Part shown: positions 45,172 to 54,906 of the stretch, piece after piece
Layout: every line of letters begins with the position of its first letter
Position numbering within the stretch: position 1 is the stretch's first letter
From: Candidatus Accumulibacter phosphatis
GTDB taxonomy: Bacteria > Pseudomonadota > Gammaproteobacteria > Burkholderiales > Rhodocyclaceae
Assembly (NCBI RefSeq): GCF_012939955.1
Contig: NZ_SPMY01000064.1
Coordinates: 1-61,236, forward strand
Direction of reading: 5' to 3'
DNA length: 61,236 nt
Program-made: the position numbers and the translations under genes
The notes under the pieces: generated by a model
What the model was told of the DNA's origin: nothing
The model's database searches: none
What the model saw: the letters and a program-made list of their open reading frames with translations, nothing else

Positions 45172-45226
45172 ATGTGACGGCAGAACCGAATGAAGTTGGC
45201 GACGATTGTCGCCAAATGCGGAGGAG

Positions 45227-45676
45227 CTACTTGGGAATGGCTAGCACAGGGCGCAGGACGTGAAGGATCACCCGTTCGCTCTTGCCGAGCAGATCGGCAA
45301 GCGTAACGCCATCCAGCACCTTGAGGAACGCAGCGAGGGCCTCTGAAAGCGCAAGCTTCAGCTGGCAATCGGGATCCAGAATGCAGGTAGAGTTCTTGCC
45401 GAAGCACTCGACCAGGTCCATGCCCGACTCCATATGGCGCAGAACATCGCCGACAACGATGGTCGTGGCTGGACAGGCAAGCCGCAAACCGCCCCCCTTG
45501 CCGCGCAAGCCATCAACATAGCCGCCACGGATCAAACGACTGACGACTTTCATCAAGTGGTTGCGCGACACGGCAAAGCGGTCCGCGATTTCCTGGATGG
45601 TCACCCAGCGGTCCTCGTTGGTCCCGAGGTAGATCAGTACGCGCAGTGCATAGTCAGTGTGCTGGGTGATGTGCAT
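45227..45676 (-). CDS. nsrR: Rrf2-family nitric-oxide-sensing repressor NsrR
   Basis: A 149-aa Rrf2 regulator. It has the winged helix (TDYALRVLIYLGTNEDRWVT, RFAVSRNHLMKVVSRL) and the wing GLRGKGGGLRLA, followed by the three cluster-binding cysteines in CFGKNSTCILDPDC (about residues 91-104), a spacing like that of NsrR. An NO-sensitive iron-sulfur cluster should release DNA on nitrosylation. It precedes norZ by 170 bp and is on the same strand; both may be under the NsrR-like sites. Confidence 0.9.
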   Translation of the reverse strand: MHITQHTDYALRVLIYLGTNEDRWVTIQEIADRFAVSRNHLMKVVSRLIRGGYVDGLRGKGGGLRLACPATTIVVGDVLRHMESGMDLVECFGKNSTCILDPDCQLKLALSEALAAFLKVLDGVTLADLLGKSERVILHVLRPVLAIPK

Positions 45677-45958
45677 GGCAGGTTCTCGCTTCGCCCATTG
45701 GCATCGCCATCTCTGGCGGTGAGGCCCTGCCCCGCGGCGACGGCAAGGGACAGGATGCGCACTCTACCGGAGAGCGCCCACTGGTGTAAGCCCGGCTGTG
45801 CACGCCGATTGCATCTTGAGCTTCCGTGCAAGAACAATGATGAACCAGTGTGGATGACTCGTAACAGTGGCTGGCAGGCCTTCGCCCGTGTCAGTACGAA
45901 CTCACGCCGATGGTCAACACCCGCCGAAGCTGTTACCCACGCATCCATGCCACAGCAG
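45677..45958. other. Spacer between nsrR and the cupin gene
   Basis: A 282-bp region in which no gene, repeat or regulatory element was recognised. Confidence 0.5.
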
Positions 45959-46297
45959 TTACTTGCGATGCAACATCAGGGTAATGAGAAGGATGGTCCC
46001 CTGTTTGCTATGCAGGGCATGCGGCGCCGCATCGTTCAGATAGATAAGGTCGCCCGGCCGCAGCGTCTGGGTTTTATCGTGACAACTGAAATCCACTTCG
46101 CCTCCCAGGCATTGCACCGTCATGGCACCGGCAGCGCTGTGCTCCTGCATGTGGGTGCCGGCACCCAGGACCAGGCGGAAGATCTCGATATGATCATCGC
46201 GCACCAGCGTGACTGAAGTATTGCTACTGAACTCGGCGGCGGCATCTTGGATGTTCACCAGATCGCCCGACTTGGCGTGTGATAGTGCCATGACCAT
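45959..46297 (-). CDS. Small cupin-domain protein
   Basis: A 112-aa single-domain cupin. Motif 1 is HMQEHSAAGAMTVQCLGGEV with the metal-type His residues, and motif 2 is GDLIYLNDAAPHALHSKQ. ATG 46297 follows AGGAGA closely; ATG 46291 is an alternative with wider spacing. The function is unknown. Small cupins of this kind are often found next to NO or oxygen-stress genes; the neighbour here is nsrR, upstream of norZ. Confidence 0.75.
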   Translation of the reverse strand: MVMALSHAKSGDLVNIQDAAAEFSSNTSVTLVRDDHIEIFRLVLGAGTHMQEHSAAGAMTVQCLGGEVDFSCHDKTQTLRPGDLIYLNDAAPHALHSKQGTILLITLMLHRK

Positions 46298-46533
46298 TCT
46301 CTCCTGACGAAGCGACAGTCTCGCGGCAGTGCCGGGGACTGTCAGCATGTGAGCCGCTCATAGCGGCAGGTCGCGGGCGCCAACACGGCCCCACGTTCGT
46401 GGCGCAAGCTGCGGAGGTGCTTTTCCGCCCGCTCGGATGAATCAGGTGAGTGGGTCACAGGTACCTCCTACGAAGAATGTCGCTCGGCGGCCCGGGCTGC
46501 CCATCGCACAGCCTTCACAACCCTGTCGGCGGT

Positions 46534-48325
46534 TCAGAAGTCTGCGCTGCCGCGGCGCACTCTGCTACTGCGCTGTCTTCTCTCTCCAGTCTCCTCGGTA
46601 TCGGGGCCGGAGCCACGCGCAGAGGGTTCGCGCACCAGCGCGTAGTCGGTACCACGCACGCCCTGCAACAGACCCTCGGTGCTTTCGGCCGCGACGCCGA
46701 GCATCTGCAGCGCCTCAGCCCCGAGACGAAGACTGCTCTCCACCACCTCGGGAAACACCCGAGTAGCGCCGGCTTCTTCCAGTTTCGCGGTAGCCTCCAG
46801 GTCGTGTGCCCGGGCAATGATCGGCAGTTGCGGATACTGGTGGCGCAGGTGTGCCAAGGCCGCGATCGCTGTTGGCATGTGATCGACGGTGATTATCGCC
46901 AGCGCCGCGTGCTCGACCGGTGCCGCGGCGAGCAGTTCCGGATCGGCCAGGTCGCCATAGTGAACCGGCAGGTGATCGGCCCGACCCTGGGCAACCCGCG
47001 CAGGGTCTTTGTCGAACACCAGGATCGGTACACCACTGGCACGCAGAATCATGGCGACGGTGTGCCCTACCCGACCGTACGCCGGCAATGATGACCGTAC
47101 CACCCTCCGCGTCCCCCGCCGCGAGGACAGGTGCGCCGGTCGGCCCGACGCTTGGCTTCGTCAGGCGCCGCACCAGGGCATCGCCCGCACGCACCATCAG
47201 CGGCGTGAACATCATACTGATCGATATCACCGCCACCGACACCACGAAAGTACGGTCGTCGATCACGCCCAGTCCACGCGCCGCACCGAACAGCACGAAT
47301 CCGAACTCCCCCGACTGCCCGAGCAGCACGGCCATGCGGATGGCCGATTCGACAGTGAATCGGAACGCCAGCGCCAGAGCAAACATTACGGCCAGTTTTA
47401 TCAACAGGATGATGGCCACTTGCTGGATAAAAACCCAGGGTTCAGCGGCGAGGACCTCCAGTTCGATGGACATGCCGACGGCGACGAAGAAGACGCTCAT
47501 CAGGATGCCCTTGTACGGCTCGATGTAGGCCTTTACCTGGTAGGCATAGCGTGATCCGGATAACAGCATGCCCATGACGAAGCCGCCCAGTGCCATCGAC
47601 AGGCCAACCTCATTGGTCGCCCAGGCAGCGACGAACACTGCCAGCAGCACGACCAGAATGAACCCCTCGCGGTTGCGCTGCCGAGACAGTTGCTCGAGGA
47701 CCCTGGGCACCACGTAGTGACCGAAGCCGAACAGCAGAGTCAGAGTGCCGATCACCAGGCCGATTTGCTTCCAAAGCGGCACCTCGATCGACAGAACCCC
47801 GGTCTGGGAGAGGATTGGCACAACTGCCAACAGGGGTACGATGGCCAGGTCCTGCATCAACAGCACCGCAAACGACGCCTGTCCGTGGGTGCTGGCCAGT
47901 TCCCCCCGTTCGTTGAGCAACTGGATGACGAAGGCGGTCGACGACAGGGCCATGGTGAGGCCAGCGAGCAGCGCCGTTTCCCAGCGATCGAGGTAGAAAA
48001 GCATGTAGCCCGCGACCAACAGGCCCGAGAGCAAAATCTGCAGCGACCCCAGGCCAAACACCTCGCGGCGTAATGCCCACAGCCGCGCGGGACGCATCTC
48101 GAGCCCGATCGCGAACAGCAGCAGCACGACGCCCAGCTCGGTGAAATGCCGCACCTCATCGACATGCGTCGTAACAGAGGGGCCGGGAGAATGCGGGCCA
48201 ACCACGATCCCCGCCACGAGCAATCCGAGCACCGATCCCAGCCCAAGATGCTTGAACAGCGCCACGCCGACCGCTGCTGCGCTCAGCAGAAGTATCGCGG
48301 AGAAAAGAAAGCTTTCGAGTTCCAT
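46534..48325 (-). pseudogene. KefB/KefC-type (CPA2) cation:proton antiporter, frameshifted
   Basis: The first about 415 codons encode a CPA2 antiporter membrane domain (VGVALFKHLGLGSVLGLLVA, GVVLLLFAIGLEMRPARLW, MDLAIVPLLAV-type segment). The frame then breaks at about 47080: GGTVIIAG is followed in the next frame by YGRVGHTVAMILRASG, the start of the RCK_N/TrkA-N NAD-binding domain, which continues to 46534. One extra base lies between GGC and TAC. Without the shift the product loses its regulatory domain and ends in unrelated residues. A real mutation and a sequencing error are equally possible. Confidence 0.85.
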
Positions 48326-48494
48326 TGAGCCAGACCTTTCACAATCCGGGTTCGCTGTGCGAACCGAGACGGACGAGTTGCAGCACGCTGTCGTCCGGTT
48401 TTCTGTAGATCAAGCCAGGTCCGGCTTGACGTCGTAAGCGGAAGCTCACCAAGAACCGCGAAGCGAGGGCGATGCTCCGCGATATTCCTCACCA

Positions 48495-49079
48495 TCACCG
48501 CCCTACTTCCGGATCGTCGAAGCAATCACAATCGGCTTCTGTGGCGATCACTCGGCGCAGGTCGACGAAGCGCTTCTCGGTCAGCGACACAAAGAGCGGA
48601 TCTGCCGGCTCAGGTGTCAATAAAGCGGCAATCGCATGCCAATCCGCGTCGCCAAGACGCTGTTCAGCCACGGGAAAAACGGCGAGCTCTTCGACCGCCA
48701 TGTTGTGGCGAAGGCGTTCAGCGTATAGCCGGGCGCTGACCACAGCGGCGTGCCACGAAGTGGTTTCCTCGCGCGCAGCCGACTCGAGGTCACGCATCAA
48801 GTCCGTGCCCTGCCTGGCCAGTACACAATGCTGCCTTTCGATCTCGTCAGCGATGTCGGCAGACAGCGCATTTTGCGCGAGGAGACTGGCGACAATCCGG
48901 TCTTCGACCGGGTGATGACGGACATCTGGAAAGCAGGTCAGGTAAGCGAAGACGTCAACCAGCAGCGTGATTTCGTCGAGTTTCGGATCCGTCATATCAA
49001 CAGGAAGGCGATCCAGTAGTCCGACCAGTTTCCCCAGGTTTCGATGCTCCACGAGCAGTTTCGAAATGATCTCGTTCAC
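48495..49079 (-). CDS. Hemerythrin (HHE)-domain protein
   Basis: A 194-aa cytoplasmic protein with a di-iron HHE four-helix bundle: ligand candidates in LLVEHRNLGKL, DVRHHPVEDRIVAS, IERQHCVLARQG and LRHNMAVEELAVFPV. Such proteins bind oxygen or NO, or sense iron and redox state. The C-terminal extension ends DCDCFDDPEVGR with a Cys pair. It lies between the antiporter and Enzyme I genes on the same strand. Confidence 0.83.
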   Translation of the reverse strand: MNEIISKLLVEHRNLGKLVGLLDRLPVDMTDPKLDEITLLVDVFAYLTCFPDVRHHPVEDRIVASLLAQNALSADIADEIERQHCVLARQGTDLMRDLESAAREETTSWHAAVVSARLYAERLRHNMAVEELAVFPVAEQRLGDADWHAIAALLTPEPADPLFVSLTEKRFVDLRRVIATEADCDCFDDPEVGR

Positions 49080-49192
49080 ACAATCCTCCGTTCTTTGTGG
49101 GCCGCCATTTTCGGGAAAAACAGCCTTGGTAAATGCTGCCGCAACGACTCCATGGAGCCGGCGTCAAAACACCCCCGACCGAAGCAAGTGCG

Positions 49193-51298
49193 TCAGTTCA
49201 GGTCTACTTCCCGGCGATCGACCAGGTCGGCGCATTCCGGGTGGCACTCAATGAAGCTGGCTACATAGGAACAGCGCGGGACGATCTTCCAGTGCCGTTG
49301 CCGCGCCTCATCCAGCGCGACACGAACCAGATCCGCGGCGATTCCCTGGCCGCGAAGCGCGTCCGGTACGAAGGTGTGCTCCAGAATGACGCGCTCGCCT
49401 TCGACGCGGTAGCTCAGAAACGCCGAGGCGCTTTCCCCTGCCTGCGCCTCGAAGCGCTGACGAGCAAGGTTGTGTGTCACCGCGAGCGACGTGCCGACGA
49501 GACTTGTTGGGCTGTTGAACTCGGGCGAAGCAACCGGGCGACGCCGGTTCCAGTCGTCCTGCACCTGCGCCCGGATGGCGCCCGTCGAGTGCACCGACAG
49601 AACCTGCTCGGCGAGCTTTTCAGCCTGTTTTAGGTCGGTCGCGCGAATGGCGTGCTTGATGTCCAGCAACCGTCCTGGACTGACACTGAAACTTCGAAAT
49701 CCGAGGCCGATCAAGAGGTTGGTGTAGGTGGGGTCACTGGCAATTTCCCCGCACAAAGAGATTGGTGTTCCTTTGCTCCTGGCCACCGTCACCAGCTTGG
49801 CGAGCACCTGGATGACCGCCGGATGCAAGGGGTCATAGGTGGACACCATCTCGCCACGTATCCGGTCCGCAGCCAGCAGAAACTGGACGAGGTCGTTGCT
49901 GCCGACACTGAAGAAGTCGACCTCGTCGGCCAGGTGCTCGATGAGAATCACCGCTGAAGGCGTCTCGATCATCGCCCCGACCGGGATCAGTGGATCGAAC
50001 GACTGGCCGGCTGCGGTGAGTTCCTCCTTCGCATGGTCGATCGCCGCTTTCGCCGCGCGCAAGTCGTCGATGCCGTCGATCATCGGCAGAAGAATGGCGA
50101 CCGGATGCGTCGCGCTCAGCCGAAGGATGGCCCGCAGTTGCGTGTGCAGCAGCTTGGGATGCGCGAGCAGCAGCCTGATGCCCCGAAAGCCCATGGCCGG
50201 ATTGGCTTCGCGGGGCAGCGGAAAGTAGCTGAGCGGTTTGTCACTGCCGACATCGAGAACGCGGATCACCGTTTGCGCCGGTTGCAGGTGCTCCGCCGTG
50301 GCGCGGTAGAACTGGTACTACTCGTCTTCCGAGGGGAAATGATCCTGGACCAGGAAGACGAACTCGGTGCGATACAGTCCGACCCCATCAGCCTTGACGT
50401 TCGCCGCCGCCAGCGCGTCGGCAGTCTGCCCGATGTTGGCACAGAGCTTGATTTCGACGCCATCGCGAGTGACCGTCGGCAGGCCGATCAAGCTCTTCAG
50501 GACGCCCTGGTGAACTTGCAGGTTGCTGTCCAGTTGATCGTACTTACGCAGGATTTCGGCCTGCGGATTGATGAAGGCGCGTCCGGCCAGAGCATCGACG
50601 ATCACCAGATCGCCCGCACGAATTTTCCCGGTCGCCTCCGGCACCTGGACGAGCGTGGGGATACCGAGCGAGCGGGCAAGGATGGTGGCGTGCGCTGTAA
50701 GGCCACCTTTTTCGACAATCAAGCCACGCACGCCCTGGCCTTCCAGGCGAGCAACGACGGAGGCGAGAATTTCGCTGGTGACGATCACGCATCCCTCGTG
50801 AACAGCAGGAACATCCGGCAGCCCGTCTTCCGCCAGGTGATCGAGGAGGCGTCTGCCGACGTCGTACAGATCGGCGGCACGCTCGCGGAAGTAGGGATCT
50901 TCGAGGTGGCCGAACAATTCCATCAACTGCTTGATCGCTTCTTCGACCGCAGCCTCCACATTCATCCGCTTTTCGAGGCAAAGCGCACACACCGCATCGC
51001 GCAATTGCACGTCGCGCAGGAGGAGGATTTGCGCTTCAAAAATCTCCGCCTCGTCCTTCCCCAAAGTCCGCCGGACGTTCTCCTGAACTTCCAGCAGTTT
51101 CCCCTCGGCAGCGACCACCGCGGCATCGAAACGCTCGACCTCAGCGTGCACCTCCGCCTCGCTCACCTGCCGGAGCGGAACGGCTGTCTGCGTTCGGGCG
51201 CAATCGCACAGCAGAGCGCGTCCGCGGGCAAGACCTGCAGACGCCACCTCGCCGACGATCATCAATGGGGCGGACTGCGTGTTGTGAGTGCTGCTCAT
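49193..51298 (-). pseudogene. ptsI: PTS Enzyme I fused to a GNAT domain, interrupted by an amber codon
   Basis: Phosphoenolpyruvate-protein phosphotransferase (Enzyme I). Residues 1-326 hold the HPr-binding and phosphohistidine domains (active His in KGGLTAHATILARSLGIP). TAG at 50318-50320 follows PSEDE, then the same frame resumes YQFYRATAEHL and the PEP-binding barrel (VLDVGSDK, NPAMGFRGIRL, catalytic Cys in SLCGEIASDP). After about residue 590 a COG2388-type N-acetyltransferase domain is fused (SYRVEGERVILEHTFVP, LRGQGIAADLVRVALDEARQ). Without readthrough only the N-terminal half would be made. No HPr or EIIA gene adjoins it. Confidence 0.85.
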
Positions 51299-51332
51299 AA
51301 GCAAGATTCCCTCGTGGTGGCCAGGACGACGA

Positions 51333-52485
51333 TCATTCCACGGCGAGTGCTTCGGAAAAGTCTTCGAGCAGGTCCTCCGCATCCTCAATGCCTGCAGAGA
51401 CGCGCAATAGACCGTCGCTGATGCCGGCACGCTGTCGCTCGGCGGGGGTCATCGTGCGATGCGTACTGCGGCTGGGAACTCAAATCAGGCTCTCCACGCC
51501 GCCGAGACTCAAGGCCGGCATGACGATACGCAGCCGGCTCAGCAAGCCATCCAGCCGTTCCGGCTGACACAGCTCGAACGACAGCATGCCGCCAAAGCCA
51601 CGCATTTGACGCGCCGCGATGGCGTGGTCGGGATGTTCGGGCAGGCCGGGATAATTGACCTTGGACACCGCCGGATGCGAGGCAAGAAAGCGCGCCAGGG
51701 TCGCGGCATTCTCATTGTGCCGTTGCACGCGCAGGGCCAGCGTCTTCAGACCACGTTCCAGCTGAGAACAGGCGTGCGCATCAAGCATGCCGCCGAAGTT
51801 GACCGCACTCTCGGTGACGCGGCTAACAATTTCAGCGGAGGCAACGACCACGCCCGCGTTCACGTCGCTGTGGCCGTTGAGGTATTTCGTAGCGCTGTGG
51901 ATGACCGCATCGATGCCCAGCGGAATCGGGTTCTGGTTGATCGGCGTGGCGAAAGTGTTGTCGATGACCGTCAAGACGCCGTGGCGTTTGCCAAGCGCAG
52001 CCAGTGCGGCCAGATCGATGCAATGAAGCAGCGGATTCGACGGCGATTCGACGTAGATCAAGCGTGTTTCCGGTCGCAAGGCGGCGGCGAACTCCGCCAC
52101 GTTCGCCCCCCCAGGAAAGCTGCACGCCGAGCCGCGGCAGTTCGCTGCTGATCAGCCGCATGCTGCCGCCGTAGAGATCGTTCTGGAAAATTGCGTGCTC
52201 GCCAGGTTTGAGATGAGCGAGCAGCAAAGTGGAAATGGCCGCCATGCCCGAGCCGAAGACAAGCGCCGCCTCGCCCTTCTCTAGCGCTGCCAGCTTGCGG
52301 TTGATGACCTGCTGGTTGGGCGTGTTGAAGTAACGCGGATAGATGTTCTGCTTGGCCGGATTCGGGAACGCGTAGGCCGTGGAAGTGAAGATGGGGCTGC
52401 ACGCGCCACCGGTGGCCTGATCCAGATGCGTGCCGGCGTGAATGCAGAGCGTCGAGAGGCCGTGTGTATGTGGGTCAGTAGTCAT
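51333..52485 (-). pseudogene. Cystathionine gamma-synthase/lyase-family PLP enzyme, frameshifted and with an opal codon
   Basis: Cys/Met metabolism PLP enzyme. The N-terminal part (LSTLCIHAGTHLDQ, SPIFTSTAYAFPNP, ALVFGSGMAAIST) runs to LSWGG; at a run of seven C (52106-52112) one base too many shifts the frame. The correct frame resumes at NVAEFAAALRPETRL and continues through the PLP Lys (IHSATKYLNGHSDVNAG) to GGVESLI, meets TGA at 51480-51482, and resumes VPSRSTHRTMTPAERQRAGI to the natural end at 51333. Two independent lesions make a sequencing explanation less likely than for single shifts. Confidence 0.85.
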
Positions 52486-52594
52486 CGGGTTCGGTTGAGT
52501 CGCCTTTGCCTGGGGATGCCGCGGGATGACGCCTGCCAGGAGAAGCTCGCGAAACACCGCGGCCAGACACCTTGCCCTTGCGTCCAGCTAACTA

Positions 52595-52609
52595 TATCAT
52601 GCCGTGATA
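52595..52609. promoter_or_regulatory. Candidate MarR operator
   Basis: TATCA-TGCCG-TGATA is a perfect inverted repeat in the divergent spacer, 29 bp before the MarR-family start codon. Confidence 0.6.
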
Positions 52610-52638
52610 CAAATCATGGCTAAGCGCCCGCAAGAAAA

Positions 52639-53058
52639 ATGCCCGACGACCATATTTCAAAGGCCGATTTCGAAACACTTGCCAACTTCCGCTACCAGCT
52701 GCGTCGTTATCTGCGCTTCAGCGAAGAGCTGACGCACCGGAACGGAATCACGCCCTTGCAGTATCTGTTGATGCTCCAGATCAAAGGCTTTCCCGGGCGG
52801 CAATCGGCGAACGTGGGCGAACTCGCTGAACGCCTGCAGGCGAAGCATCATGGGGTCGTGTCGCTGATTTCACGGTGCGAGGCGGCCGGACTGGTACAGC
52901 GTAGCGTCAGCAGCAGCGACCGGCGGCAGGTGGATGTGCAACTGACCGAAAAAGGCAACGAATGCGTTGAGCAACTGGCAGGCCTTCATCGCCGCGAACT
53001 CCTCTCCTTGCAGGGAACATTCACGGTCCCCGACCTAACGACGCTCGGCCGCGAATAG
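52639..53058 (+). CDS. MarR-family transcriptional regulator
   Basis: A 139-aa winged-helix regulator. Helices FRYQLRRYLRFSEELTHRNG and QYLLMLQIKGFPG lead into the recognition helix LQAKHHGVVSLISRCEAAGL and the wing SSSDRRQVDVQLTEKGNECV. The ligand is unknown. It is divergent from the broken PLP-enzyme gene and followed by the PAS gene on the same strand. A TATCA-N5-TGATA dyad sits in front of it. Confidence 0.87.
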   Translation: MPDDHISKADFETLANFRYQLRRYLRFSEELTHRNGITPLQYLLMLQIKGFPGRQSANVGELAERLQAKHHGVVSLISRCEAAGLVQRSVSSSDRRQVDVQLTEKGNECVEQLAGLHRRELLSLQGTFTVPDLTTLGRE

Positions 53059-53109
53059 CAACGATGGCGAGCGCTTGTCTCATTCGACCAAGTGAAAAGG
53101 AGTGCCAGG

Positions 53110-53556
53110 ATGCAGGCAACTGCCGCGTGTGAGGACACAGATTCCGATCTCTATCGGGCGCTAGTGGATCAGGCCCCGGATGTGATCATTTTCGCCGATC
53201 GCAATGGCGCGATCCGCGTCTGGAATCGCGGCGCTGAAACCGTCTTCGGCCATTCCGCGGCCGAAGTCCTCGGCGAGAGCATGGACGTGATCATTCCGGA
53301 GCGACTCCGAAAAGCGCATTGGGACGGCTTTCACAAAGCCGTTAGCAGCGGCCAGACGAAGTACCGGAACCAGGTACTCACGACCCGCTCGATGCACAAG
53401 GATGGGCGCAAGCTTTACGTGGAGCTCAGCTTCGGCCTGGTGAGAGACGGCAGCGGCACGATCGTCGGTTCGCTGGCCATCGGCCGCGATTGTACCGCCC
53501 GCCACCTCAAGGCCGTCGCGCAGTCTTCGGCGAGTTGCGCGAAGCAAGCCGAGTGA
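53110..53556 (+). CDS. Stand-alone PAS-domain protein
   Basis: A 148-aa protein that is essentially one PAS domain: LYRALVDQAPDVIIFADRNG, IRVWNRGAETVFGHSAAEVL, YVELSFGLVRDGSGTIVGSL and AIGRDCTARH. It has no output domain. ATG 53110 is used because AGGAG lies 7 nt upstream; a GTG at 53092 is possible. Its stop overlaps the GTG start of the hemerythrin gene, so the two are probably co-translated and act together as a sensor pair. The cofactor (haem, flavin or none) cannot be read from the sequence. Confidence 0.85.
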   Translation: MQATAACEDTDSDLYRALVDQAPDVIIFADRNGAIRVWNRGAETVFGHSAAEVLGESMDVIIPERLRKAHWDGFHKAVSSGQTKYRNQVLTTRSMHKDGRKLYVELSFGLVRDGSGTIVGSLAIGRDCTARHLKAVAQSSASCAKQAE

Positions 53557-54101
53557 CTACCCGCATTCCGGGCTTTGCCGCACCGACCGTCGGCACCGAG
53601 GCGCCTCTGGAGATGCTTTCCGCCTGCCACGGCAGGATTGAAACGCAATGCGCGACCTTGCGACGCCTGGTTCCCTACCTGCTTGCCCACGGCGTCGACG
53701 AAGAAGCGCGTACAGCTGCGACCAGGGTAATGCACTACTTCGACACCGCCGCCATGCACCATCATGCCGATGAGGAAGACGACCTCTTCCCGGCCTTGAT
53801 CGAATCGATGGCCGGTTCTGATGCCATCTGCCTGCGCGAAATGATCGACGGCTTGAAAGCCGATCACCGCGCACTCGAAGCGAGTTGGCGACACCTGCGC
53901 GACCTCCTCGAAGGTTTGGCGGCGGGAGAGTGCGTGCCACTCGTCGCCGACGATGTCGAAGCGCTGGCCGTTCGCTATGCGCGCCACATCGAGCGCGAGG
54001 AAAAGGAACTCTTGCCGATGGCTGCGCGCTTGTTGAGCGATGATGATCTGGCTCGCATCGGACGGACGATGCGCGAGCGCCGGGGAATCGACAAGGCTTA
54101 G
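53553..54101 (+). CDS. Hemerythrin (HHE)-domain protein coupled to the PAS gene
   Basis: A 182-aa di-iron four-helix protein: MLSACHGRIETQCATLRRLV, YFDTAAMHHHADEEDDLFPA, LKADHRALEASWRHL and YARHIEREEKELLPMAARLL carry the His/Glu/Asp ligands. The start is GTG 53553, giving the GTGA overlap with the PAS gene. A role in O2 or NO sensing or iron handling is inferred from the domain and the PAS partner. A 12-bp tandem repeat (GGTTTAGGCGA type) follows its stop. Confidence 0.83.
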   Translation: MTTRIPGFAAPTVGTEAPLEMLSACHGRIETQCATLRRLVPYLLAHGVDEEARTAATRVMHYFDTAAMHHHADEEDDLFPALIESMAGSDAICLREMIDGLKADHRALEASWRHLRDLLEGLAAGECVPLVADDVEALAVRYARHIEREEKELLPMAARLLSDDDLARIGRTMRERRGIDKA

Positions 54102-54201
54102 GCGAGGTTTAGGCGAGGTTTAGGCAATCAGCTCGGGCACACGAGCGCGATTCACGGCTGCCGACAAGCGCCGGACGTTTCCTTTGCTCAGCCGCCGCGG
54201 A

Positions 54202-54906
54202 TCAAGCCGCCCGCCCCTCGCCTGCTTCCTCATAGGTGCGCCCGTCACGGATGTGATAAATCCGCCGGAAAGTCGGGATGATCTTCTCGTCGTGGGTGAC
54301 GACGATGATCGCTGTTGCGAAGCGCCGTGCCATCTCGTTCAGGATCCGGACGACAGCCAAGGCGCGCTCGCTGTCCAGCGGCGCCGTCGGCTCGTCGGCG
54401 AGGATGATCGGCGGCTGGTTGACCAGCGCGCGAGCGATCGCCACCCGCTGCTGCTCGCCGCCGGAGAGTTGCGCCACCGGTGCCCGGGCGCGATGCCCGA
54501 CATCGAGCGCCGTCAACATCGCCCGCGCCCGCTCGCGCGCGCTGGCGTTGGCCACACCGGCCAGCATCGGCAGCAGCGCCACGTTGTCGGTAACGTCGAG
54601 GAAAGGAATGAGATAGGGCGCCTGAAAAACGAAGCCGATGCGATCGCGACGCAAGGCGCGCAGATCGGCCACCTGCCAGCCGTTGTCGTAGATCGCCTCG
54701 CTGGCCAGCGCCATACGCCCGGCGCTGGGCTCGATCACCGCGCCCAGGCACTTGAGCAGCGTACTCTTGCCCGAGCCACTGGGGCCGATCAGCCCGACGA
54801 CCTCGCCCGGCTGGACGATCATGTCCACGCCCTTCAGCGCGTCAACCGCGGCATCGCCGACGCCGTAGCGCTTGGTCAGGCCGCTGATTTCGATCGCCGC
54901 GGGCAT
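54202..54906 (-). CDS. ABC exporter ATPase, MacB/LolD/DevA class
   Basis: A 234-aa ATP-binding subunit with Walker A GPSGSGKSTLLKCLGA, Q-loop, signature LSGGEQQRVAIARALVNQPP and Walker B IILADEPTAPLDS. The sequence type is that of FtsX-partner exporters such as LolD, MacB N-domain and DevA. It starts immediately after the permease stop with no gap. It is the last gene of a four-gene transcript (TetR, adaptor, permease, ATPase). Confidence 0.92.
   Translation of the reverse strand: MPAAIEISGLTKRYGVGDAAVDALKGVDMIVQPGEVVGLIGPSGSGKSTLLKCLGAVIEPSAGRMALASEAIYDNGWQVADLRALRRDRIGFVFQAPYLIPFLDVTDNVALLPMLAGVANASARERARAMLTALDVGHRARAPVAQLSGGEQQRVAIARALVNQPPIILADEPTAPLDSERALAVVRILNEMARRFATAIIVVTHDEKIIPTFRRIYHIRDGRTYEEAGEGRAA

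Noticed and set aside
50318-50320. Pyrrolysine or other recoding at the Enzyme I amber
   Set aside because: No evidence of recoding machinery; nearby genes carry other lesions, so mutation is simpler.
50033-51421. Long plus-strand open frame (462 codons) opposite Enzyme I
   Set aside because: It is the antisense shadow of ptsI in GC-rich DNA; the minus strand has the full Enzyme I motifs.
51480-51482. Selenocysteine at the opal codon in the PLP enzyme
   Set aside because: The position is not catalytic in this family, no SECIS-like hairpin is obvious, and the same gene is frameshifted.
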